Positions 1-5,568 of a stretch of 8,621 bases of DNA are shown here, one piece after another. A program made the position numbers and the translations under genes. Location of the stretch: the NCBI GenBank assembly GCA_020200675.1, contig JAIVIG010000132.1, positions 1 to 8,621 of the forward strand. Reading direction: 5' to 3'. The number at the start of each line of letters is the position of its first letter. Position 1 is the first letter of the stretch. The notes under the pieces are model-generated. The model was given only the letters and a program-made list of their open reading frames with translations. It was not told the DNA's origin and made no database searches. The DNA comes from Actinomycetota bacterium (GTDB lineage: Bacteria > Actinomycetota > Rubrobacteria > Rubrobacterales > Rubrobacteraceae).

Positions 1-123
1 AGAGAAGAGAACGGTGGACCAGCGGCAGAAGCAGACGATCGAGCAGGCGACGGAGCAATTGACGGATTTGGCGCGGCAGTCATTCCAGATGCTGGCGGAC
101 AGGACGGTGGCGCTGCAGGAGAG
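1..123 (+). repeat. Direct repeat, copy 1 (phasin A 5' end)
   Basis: Bases 1-123 are identical to 808-930 by direct comparison, with an offset of 807. The match begins at the window edge, so the true left end lies upstream. It covers the leader and the first 36 codons of phasin A and stops inside codon 37. Confidence 0.95.
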
Positions 124-520
124 TAACCTGAGGCTCACGCAGACCTTCTTCCAGAACTGGATGGAGCAGCTCCAGAACCAGAGCCAGGGCACCCGCGAGG
201 CTACCCAGAACCTCCAGGAGCAGGGCCAGCGCCAGCGGGAAGCCTTCGAGACGCTCTCCCAGGAGGCGACGAACGCCTACTCTGAGTTCCTAAACTCTGC
301 GTTGTCGTTCTACCAGGAGGCGTTGAGCTCGGCGACACAGGTCGCGCAGGGCAACATGCAGCAGGCCGCGCAGGCGACCCAGCAGGGCACTCAGGCGGTG
401 AGCGAGGCGATGCAGAGCACGGTGCAGGCCACCAGCGAGGCCGCCCAGCAGAACGCTGAGGCCGCCAACCGGGCCGGCCAGGAGAGCGCCGGGGCCGCCA
501 GGAATCAGACCAGCAGGTAG
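14..520 (+). CDS. Phasin-like PHA granule protein (phasin A)
   Basis: Predicted PHA granule coat protein of 168 residues. It is almost entirely helical, rich in Gln, Ala and Glu, with no Cys, signal peptide or membrane segment. Residues about 14-115 form the phasin-type core (RQSFQMLADR, LTQTFFQNWMEQ, AYSEFLNSALSFYQEAL). Residues 116-168 are a low-complexity Ala/Gln/Thr tail typical of granule-binding amphipathic helices. The core is nearly identical to that of the phasin at 3535-4431, but this protein lacks that one's heptad N-terminus and its E3-binding-like tail. The GTG start is chosen because the second copy of this region (from 808) has an AGGAGA about 10 bases before the same GTG. Here that Shine-Dalgarno would fall just before the window, and the frame is open to base 2, so an upstream start cannot be excluded. 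A strong terminator follows. Family assignment rests on composition, core motifs and the two adjacent PHA synthases. Confidence 0.82.
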   Translation: MDQRQKQTIEQATEQLTDLARQSFQMLADRTVALQESNLRLTQTFFQNWMEQLQNQSQGTREATQNLQEQGQRQREAFETLSQEATNAYSEFLNSALSFYQEALSSATQVAQGNMQQAAQATQQGTQAVSEAMQSTVQATSEAAQQNAEAANRAGQESAGAARNQTSR

Positions 521-820
521 GCGCTATAGCCAACCTTTTCAGGGGTCGGGTCCTTTTTGAGGCCCGGCCCCTCTTTGCGTTTTTGGGCGGTTGCTCCGAT
601 TACATGTGTTTCCGGGAGACTTTGAACTTTCGCGGATAGGAGGGGGCGGTCATTTTCCGTGATTAGGATCGCGTTTGCCGGAGCCTGGGGCGTAGTAGGA
701 GGTTGGCATGGACGCGGTGCTTTCTTGTTCGGGTAAAGGAGAGCCGCCACGAACGGTACGGGAAGGGTAGCGAAGAGGCACGGGTGGCGAGCGCAGGTGG
801 CGAGAGGAGAGAAGAGAACG
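521..820. other. Region between phasin A and its broken copy
   Basis: Apart from the terminator at 541-584, no convincing gene is seen. A frame is open from TTG 703 to 984, but its protein has no phasin-like or other recognisable sequence until its last 19 residues, and it reads the phasin repeat out of frame. A purine-rich AAAGGAGAG (735-743) has no good start codon at the right distance. The AGGAGA at 805-810 is the ribosome site for the GTG at 821. This stretch probably holds the promoter and leader of the duplicated phasin unit, but I see no clear -35/-10 pair. Confidence 0.5.
541..584 (+). terminator. Rho-independent terminator of phasin A
   Basis: A 12-pair stem (541-552 with 561-572, including two G-U pairs) has an 8-base loop and is followed by a T-rich run ending in TTTTT at 580-584. 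It lies 20 bases after the phasin A stop and should end its transcript, so the synthase at 1089 probably has its own promoter. Confidence 0.85.
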
Positions 821-930
821 GTGGACCAGCGGCAGAAGCAGACGATCGAGCAGGCGACGGAGCAATTGACGGATTTGGCGCGGCAGTCATTCCAGATGCT
901 GGCGGACAGGACGGTGGCGCTGCAGGAGAG
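808..930 (+). repeat. Direct repeat, copy 2 (broken phasin copy)
   Basis: Exact second copy of bases 1-123. Identity ends at 930, in a GAGAG that is also present at 3596-3600 in the second phasin gene. From 931 the sequence follows that gene (22 more identical bases, 931-952 with 3601-3622) instead of phasin A. This looks like a tandem duplication cut short by recombination at a 5-base microhomology. Confidence 0.92.
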
Positions 931-955
931 ACCACCGAGGCGGAAAAGCAGTTAG
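821..955 (+). pseudogene. Truncated phasin remnant
   Basis: From GTG 821 the frame encodes the first 36 residues of phasin A exactly (MDQRQKQTIE through VALQE), then eight unrelated residues (RPPRRKSS) and a TAG at 953-955. It lacks most of the helical core, including the LTQTFFQNW motif, so it should not make a working phasin. It keeps a ribosome site (AGGAGA, 805-810) and may still be translated into a 44-residue peptide. The 3' junction at 926-930 fuses it to sequence matching the N-terminal coding region of the second phasin, out of frame for this gene. The overlapping frame 703-984 reads that part as ETTEAEKQ, the same frame as in the second phasin, and continues to LAERLQEELN before its stop. 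That part may be the end of a different coiled-coil gene. A gene on 703-984 is the alternative call, which I consider weak. Confidence 0.7.
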
Positions 956-1088
956 CAGAGAGGCTCCAAGAAGAGCTAAACTAAGGGCTAGATCTTAGGC
1001 TCCGGTTGCACTTTCGTGCAATAGAGTGACCTCGCTACGCTTGCTCCACGTAGAGGGCGCTGACGGGATGTAAGGGGAGGAATAGCTC

Positions 1089-3272
1089 ATGTCGGATTCG
1101 GGAGGAAACGCTGGAGAAACGGGCGTCCCGAACTCAGGTTCGGCGGTCTTCGCGCCGTTCGAGGCGTGGTCGGAGTGGCTCAGGAACAACATGGGTAATA
1201 TGACCGCGCCCCCGGGCTTCACCGGCGAGGAGGCGGGGGCGAAGCCCGAAGGGGCAACAGCCAGCGACCCGTTGATGTCGCTCATGGGGCAGCTGCCGGA
1301 CAATCCCATGAGTAACATCATACCGCTCGACTGGATGGAGATCTCCAAGTCGCTGCAGACCCTCCACGAGCGCCAGGTGTCTGATCCGCAGCGGGCGATG
1401 CAGGTGGCCACGGACTACAACCGTCGTCTCGAAGAGGCGACGATGAAGGTGTGGAGCGACATCGCGTCCCGCTTCTGGGGCCTGCCCCGGCATGAGGAGG
1501 CAGAGGAGAAAGGCAAGCCCGACAAGCGCTTCTCCGACCCTGAGTGGGAGTCCAACCCCTACTACAAGATGCTCAAAGAGACGTACCTGCTAACTTCGGA
1601 GTACCTCCTCGAGGAAGCCGAAGAGACCGACGACGGCGAGGACACCGAGGAACAGCGGCGCCTCAAGTTCCACCTCAAGCAGTTCGTGGACGCGATGGCC
1701 CCCGTCAACTTCTTCCTCACCAACCCCGCCGCCATCAGGCGCGCGATGGAGACGGGGGGGACGAGCCTCGCCGACGGCGCCCGCAACCTCGCCTCGGACC
1801 TCGAAGAGAGGCGTCTGAGCATGGTCGACGCCGACGCCTTCGAGGTGGGCGAGAACCTTGCGACGACACCCGGCAAGGTCGTCTACCGCAACGAGCTTAT
1901 CGAGCTCATCCAGTACGAGCCCAAAACCGAGCGGGTACACGAGGTGCCGCTACTCTTCCTCCCACCCTGGATCAACAAGTACTACATCCTCGATTTGAGC
2001 GAGGAGAACAGCTTCGTCAAGTACCTTGTGGAGCAGGGCTTCACGGTGTTCATGACCAGCTGGAAGAACCCAGACTCCTCGATGGCGGAGACCAAGTTCG
2101 AGGACTACATGACCCTGGGTCCCTTGAAGGCCGTCGACGTAATACGCGAGATCACGGGCAGCGAGAAGGTCAACCCCGTTGGGTACTGCATCGGCGGCAC
2201 ACTCCTGGTGATGACGCTGGCCTGGCTCGCGGCCGGTGACGACGAGGAAGAGAAGCAGAAGTTCGGCGATCCCACCTTCATGGTCTCGCTCCAGGACTAC
2301 TCCGAGGTAGGGGACACCGAGACCTTTATGGACGAGCCTCAGTTCGAGGCGATGGAGATGCAGATGATGGAGCGGGGCTACCTCGATGACCGCAAGATGG
2401 CGAACATGTTCAACCTCTTGCGCTCGAGCGATATGATCTGGGCGAACGTGATCAACAACTACCTGCTTGGCCAGAAGCCGCCCGCCCTCGACATGCTTTA
2501 TTGGAACTCCGACGGCGCGCGTATGGCCCGCGACGCCCACAGCTTCTACATAAGGAACACCTACCTGGAGAACAACCTCATAAAGCCGGGCAAGGTGGAG
2601 CTGATGGGCCGTCCCATAGACCTCGGGCGCATAACGAGCGACGTGTACGCTGTAGGTGCGGAGAAGGACCACATCGTGCCCTGGAAGTCAGCGTGGAAGA
2701 TCAGCAAGCTCGCCAACACCAACAGCACCCACTTCACCCTCGCCGCCAGCGGACACATAGCCGGCATGATCGCCCCACCGGAGAAGGGTAAGGGCTACTG
2801 GACCGGCGAAGGCCAATACTACGAGACCGCCGAGGAGTGGCGCGAGAACGCCGAGGAACACGAGGGCACCTGGTGGGAGGACTGGCGAGGGTGGCTCGAG
2901 CAGCGCTCCGGGGAGCAGAGCGATGCGCCCCAGGAGGTAGGAAGCGAGGAGTACCCGCCCCTAGAGGACGCACCTGGGACCTACGTCAAGGAGATGCATG
3001 AAGACGAAGAGGAGGGGGAGGGTGCGCAGGCCGGCAGCCAGGTTGGGCAGCAGGGCGCGGAGTTCGCCCAGGAAGGTGCGCGAGCGGATCAGAGGGCAAT
3101 CATTGGAGTACAGATCGAGGGCTACGACGAGTTGAACGTCGGTGAGGTCGTCGAGCGGCTGGACAACCTCTCTGCCGAGGAGCTGCAGCGGGTTCGCGCC
3201 TATGAGCAGCGGAATAAGAACCGAGTAACCCTCCTAAAGCAGATCGACCGCAGGATAAACGCCGCTTCGTAA
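1089..3272 (+). CDS. phaC: Class I-type PHA synthase with C-terminal extension
   Basis: Polymerises (R)-3-hydroxyacyl-CoA into PHA with release of CoA, at the granule surface. It has 727 residues; class I enzymes are usually about 590. Residues about 200-350 match the PhaC N-terminal region (NFFLTNPAA, FEVGENLATTPGKVVY, PPWINKYYILDL). An alpha/beta-hydrolase core follows with the lipase-like box GYCIGG. The predicted triad is Cys367, Asp527 (EKDHIVPW) and His556 (SGHIAG). Its spacing, 160 and 29 residues, is close to that of the Ralstonia enzyme (C319, D480, H508). The catalytic domain ends near WWEDWRGWLEQ (595-605). Acidic insertions occur at 176-190 and 384-390. Residues 606-727 are extra: an acidic Gln/Glu/Gly linker, then a compact, probably helical module (about 672-725; GYDELNVGEVVERLDNL, LLKQIDRRI) that I cannot name with certainty. 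The start is set by AGGGGAGGA (1073-1081), 7 bases before the ATG. No PhaE-like partner adjoins it on this strand, consistent with a single-subunit class I enzyme. Confidence 0.95.
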   Translation: MSDSGGNAGETGVPNSGSAVFAPFEAWSEWLRNNMGNMTAPPGFTGEEAGAKPEGATASDPLMSLMGQLPDNPMSNIIPLDWMEISKSLQTLHERQVSDPQRAMQVATDYNRRLEEATMKVWSDIASRFWGLPRHEEAEEKGKPDKRFSDPEWESNPYYKMLKETYLLTSEYLLEEAEETDDGEDTEEQRRLKFHLKQFVDAMAPVNFFLTNPAAIRRAMETGGTSLADGARNLASDLEERRLSMVDADAFEVGENLATTPGKVVYRNELIELIQYEPKTERVHEVPLLFLPPWINKYYILDLSEENSFVKYLVEQGFTVFMTSWKNPDSSMAETKFEDYMTLGPLKAVDVIREITGSEKVNPVGYCIGGTLLVMTLAWLAAGDDEEEKQKFGDPTFMVSLQDYSEVGDTETFMDEPQFEAMEMQMMERGYLDDRKMANMFNLLRSSDMIWANVINNYLLGQKPPALDMLYWNSDGARMARDAHSFYIRNTYLENNLIKPGKVELMGRPIDLGRITSDVYAVGAEKDHIVPWKSAWKISKLANTNSTHFTLAASGHIAGMIAPPEKGKGYWTGEGQYYETAEEWRENAEEHEGTWWEDWRGWLEQRSGEQSDAPQEVGSEEYPPLEDAPGTYVKEMHEDEEEGEGAQAGSQVGQQGAEFAQEGARADQRAIIGVQIEGYDELNVGEVVERLDNLSAEELQRVRAYEQRNKNRVTLLKQIDRRINAAS

Positions 3273-3534
3273 AACGGGCTCCTCTAAGCGATCTACTACG
3301 CGGCAGTAGCTGGGTTGTCTCAAGGCGAATAGGACTGTTTACTGCTCGCTACGGTAGGGACCGCCGAGGGACGAGGGAGTTTTTCAACACGCTGACTACC
3401 CCTCTCGGCAGCTGGTGGATAAGGGGCTGCTGTTGCCTCTACTAATCAGCACAGCACTGCTCTTCGGTGTAAGAGCTCGTTATACAGGGTAGTGATCCTT
3501 TCGTAAACGAGTAAGTGAATAGAGGAGCGTAAAC

Positions 3535-4431
3535 ATGATAGACGAACAGGAGCGGCGGGAGACCAACGAGGCGGAGATGGACGAACAGGAGAAGCGAGAG
3601 ACCACCGAGGCGGAAAAGCAGTATGGCGAGGCGGGAAAGAAGCACACTGAGGCGGAAAAGCTGTACGCCGAGGCGGAAAGGCAGCACAACGAGGCTGGAG
3701 ACCAGTATACCCAGGCGGAGAAGCAGTACATCGACACCTTGGAAACGTCCAAACAGGCGGGGGCCAGGCGTCGCGAAGAGGCCGAACAGCGGCGGGCCGA
3801 AGAGGAGGCCGAGCAGCAGCAGCCCGGCGCTGCTGCTGTGGAGCAGCTAACTGATGCTACCCGTCAGTCCTTTCAGACGTTGGCAGACAGGGCAGTTTCG
3901 TTGCAGGAGAGCAACCTGAGGCTCACGCAGACCTTCTTCCAGAACTGGGTAGAGCAGGTTCAGAACCAGGCCCAGGGCACCCGGGAGGCGACGCAGAACC
4001 TGCAGGAGCAGGGCCAGCGCCAGAAGGAGGCCTTCGAGACGCTCTCCCAGGAGGGGACCAACGCCTACTCTGAGTTCCTTAACTCTGCGTTGTCGTTCTA
4101 CCAGGAGGTGCTGAGCGCGGCCACCCAGACCGCTCAGCAAAACATGCAGCGCGGTGCGCAGGCTGCCCAGCACGGCGAGCAGGCCGCTAGCCAGGCAGGT
4201 CAGCAGGCCATGGAGGCCGCTAACCAGGGTGCGCAGGCGGCCAGCCAGGCCGGGGAGCAGGGTGCACAGGCTGCCGCCGATCAGGCTGCACAGGGGGAGG
4301 AAGTGAGAGCTACAGCGGCGGCCCGTCGCAAGGCCGAAGAGATGAACGTGGACCTCTCGGAGGTCGAAGGGACGGGCCAGGACGGCCAGATCACGGTGGT
4401 CGATGTGCGCCGGAGCGCTCAGGAAGGGTAG
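3535..4431 (+). CDS. Phasin with heptad N-terminus and E3-binding-like tail (phasin B)
   Basis: Predicted PHA granule-associated protein of 298 residues in four parts. Residues 3-28 are a 13-residue unit repeated twice (DEQERRETNEAEM, DEQEKRETTEAEK). Residues 25-66 are six 7-residue repeats of the form EAEKQYG, predicting a charged coiled coil or long helix. Residues about 102-205 are the phasin core, nearly identical to phasin A. Residues 206-256 are an Ala/Gln/Gly linker. Residues 257-298 resemble the peripheral-subunit-binding (E3-binding) domain of 2-oxo-acid dehydrogenase E2: ATAAARRKAEE, then VDLSEVEGTGQDGQIT and a closing DV. Nothing else of an E2 enzyme is present, so the tail probably serves as a docking module or, less likely, a nucleic-acid contact. 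PhaE (5425-6503) ends in nearly the same tail. The ATG follows AGAGGAG (3521-3527) with a 7-base gap. A hairpin 31 bases after the stop should end transcription. The phasin role is inferred; the domain layout is visible. Confidence 0.85.
   Translation: MIDEQERRETNEAEMDEQEKRETTEAEKQYGEAGKKHTEAEKLYAEAERQHNEAGDQYTQAEKQYIDTLETSKQAGARRREEAEQRRAEEEAEQQQPGAAAVEQLTDATRQSFQTLADRAVSLQESNLRLTQTFFQNWVEQVQNQAQGTREATQNLQEQGQRQKEAFETLSQEGTNAYSEFLNSALSFYQEVLSAATQTAQQNMQRGAQAAQHGEQAASQAGQQAMEAANQGAQAASQAGEQGAQAAADQAAQGEEVRATAAARRKAEEMNVDLSEVEGTGQDGQITVVDVRRSAQEG
3541..3618 (+). repeat. Two 39-base coding tandem repeats
   Basis: Bases 3541-3579 and 3580-3618 encode the related 13-residue units DEQERRETNEAEM and DEQEKRETTEAEK in phasin B. 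They differ at only a few bases, so they probably arose by in-frame duplication. Confidence 0.85.
3607..3732 (+). repeat. Six 21-base heptad-coding repeats
   Basis: Six successive 7-residue units start at residues 25, 32, 39, 46, 53 and 60 of phasin B (EAEKQYG, EAGKKHT, EAEKLYA, EAERQHN, EAGDQYT, QAEKQYI). The 21-base DNA unit begins with GAGGCGGAAA or a close variant. The strict 7-residue period predicts a coiled coil. Confidence 0.85.
4348..4395 (+). repeat. 48-base identical inverted repeat, copy in phasin B tail
   Basis: These 48 bases are identical to the reverse complement of 5458-5505 in the phaE tail. They encode VDLSEVEGTGQDGQIT in both genes. Identity at every base over 16 codons points to recent copying or gene conversion instead of protein-level conservation alone. 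Confidence 0.9.
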
Positions 4432-4462
4432 CCGCAGAGGGATCGTCCTTCCCCACGAAAGC

Positions 4463-4502
4463 GAGAACGACTAGGGGGCCGAAAGGCCCTCTAGTCGTTC
4501 TC
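4463..4502. terminator. Hairpin between convergent operons, probably a bidirectional terminator
   Basis: An 18-pair stem (4463-4480 with 4485-4502, one G-U pair) closes a GAAA loop. It sits between the convergent phasin B stop (4431) and the class III phaC stop (4521). The flanking T runs are short on both strands (TCCTCTTGATT to the right; GCTTTCG read to the left), but the stem is very stable and the position fits shared termination. Confidence 0.8.
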
Positions 4503-4520
4503 CTCTTGATTCGGTAGTTC

Positions 4521-5424
4521 TTAAGCGCCGGAGCGGGTCTCGAGCCAGGAGACGACCTTCGGCCAGAGGCCCTGCTTGGCGCCGCGACCGGTCATGAGGC
4601 CGACGTGACCGGCGTCGAGGACGAAGAACTCCTTGTCTTCGCTCGACACGAGGTCCATCGTGGCCTCGGCCTGCGGCAGGAGGCAGATATGGTCCTTCCT
4701 GCCGGCGATAGAGAGAAGGGGCGTCTCTATATTCGAGAGGTCCACGCGGCGGCCGCGCAGCTCGATCTCGCCCTTGACCAGCTTGTCCTGCTGGTAGAAG
4801 TCCTTGATCCAGGTCTTGAATGCTGCGCCCGGGAATGGCGGGCCATCGTTGACCCACTTGTTCATCGCGAGCCAGGTCTCCATGGGCTTGTCCTCGAAGA
4901 TGCGCTCCCACATGTTTACGTAGGTTCTTGAGCTTCTCGGGGAAGAGCGAGGCGTACATCGTGCTCATCGTGCCGCCCATGCAGTAGCCGAGCAGGGTGT
5001 ACTCGTCGGCCCCGGAGGTCCTCAAGACCTTCTTGACCGCGCGGGGCAGGTAGTCGAGGATCAGGTGCTCGAAGTCGATGTCCTTGTCCTCGTCGCCGGG
5101 GATGCCCCAGTCGAGCAGGTATACGTCGAAGCCCTGGTCGGTGAGGTACTCGATGAAGCTGTTGCCCGGCAGCAGGTCCAGGACGTAGGGCCGGTTGATG
5201 AGGGCGTAGACCATGAGGATCGGCACGGGGTACTTCTTCTCGGCCGACGGCTGGTAGCGGTAGAGCTTGGCCTTGTTCTTGGTCCAGACGACCTCCTTGG
5301 GCGTCCGTCCCGTGTCGGCCTGGGCGCCCTCGACGACGACCCTCATGCCGGCGCTGTACCTGTCGAAGAAGTTCACCGCGTCCGAGGGGACCACACCCCC
5401 GTTCTGCGTGTGCTGTTGCGCCAT
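4521..5424 (-). pseudogene. phaC: Class III PHA synthase catalytic subunit PhaC, internally deleted
   Basis: Catalytic subunit of a class III (PhaE/PhaC) synthase. The ATG at 5424 directly follows the phaE stop (TAAATG), with AAGGGAG 8 bases upstream, so the two genes are coupled. Residues 1-168 are in frame and typical: PVPILMVYALINRPYVLDL, then the box GYCMGG with nucleophile Cys148, ending at FPEKLKNL. At about 4919-4924 the frame changes. The expected continuation is found from TAC 4922 in another frame (YVNMWERIFEDKP, WIKDFYQQDKLVKGE) and runs to the stop at 4521-4523, with the catalytic Asp in GRKDHI and His in AGHVGLMTG. In the Allochromatium enzyme Cys149 and Asp302 are 153 residues apart; here about 97 are visible, so about 56 residues are missing. 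Frame arithmetic requires a loss of 3n+2 bases, for example 167. The first frame runs on as unrelated sequence to a stop at 4471. As written it cannot make an active enzyme; a real deletion or an assembly error are both possible. Confidence 0.85.
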
Positions 5425-5568
5425 TTAGCTGGCTCCCTTCCTGCGTACGTCGTCTATCGTGATCTGGCCGTCCTGGCCCGTCCCTTCGACCTCCGAGAGG
5501 TCCACGCCGAGCTCCCGCGCCTTGCGCCGCGCCGCGGCCGTCGCCGCGATCTCTTCCGCTTCGTCCTC
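5425..5568 (-). other. Out-of-frame E3-binding-like tail of PhaE
   Basis: In the frame that ends at TAA 5427-5425 this stretch encodes 47 residues: EDEAEEIAATAAARRKAREL, then GVDLSEVEGTGQDGQIT and IDDVRRKGAS. It matches the tail of phasin B and the general E2 peripheral-subunit-binding pattern (ARR, VDL, GTG, G-x-IT, DV). It joins the main phaE frame if a single G is added at 5568-5570. Strong similarity to an intact tail elsewhere in the window argues that it was translated as part of PhaE at least until recently. Confidence 0.85.

Noticed and set aside
808..930. Repeat pair as an insertion sequence or transposon end
   Set aside because: The repeat is phasin coding sequence, direct in orientation, with no transposase, inverted ends or target-site duplication.
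703..984. Open frame from TTG 703 as a real 93-residue gene
   Set aside because: It reads the exact phasin repeat in the wrong frame, has no recognisable domain, and its only familiar part (ETTEAEKQ) follows the recombination junction. Kept only as an alternative under the remnant.
1006..1021. Small hairpin TTGCAC/GTGCAA as a terminator before class I-type phaC
   Set aside because: Only six pairs with no T run after it; too weak to call.
1544..2239. Long Arg-rich open frame inside class I-type phaC, same strand
   Set aside because: Arg/Pro/Gly-rich composition is typical of an off-frame reading of GC-rich coding DNA; the phaC frame there is full of conserved motifs.
1950..2672. Long open frame on the - strand opposite class I-type phaC
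   Set aside because: A Val/His/Leu-rich antisense reading with no domain and no ribosome site, opposite the catalytic core of a clear gene.
3458..3486. TATACA (3481-3486) as the -10 of a phasin B promoter
   Set aside because: The hexamer 17 bases upstream (TGCTCT) is a poor -35, so the pair is not better than chance. The 262 bases between class I-type phaC and phasin B hold no other clear signal.
3607..3732. Regular 21-base repeats as a CRISPR array
   Set aside because: Units are contiguous with no spacers, keep the reading frame, and code for heptads inside a gene.
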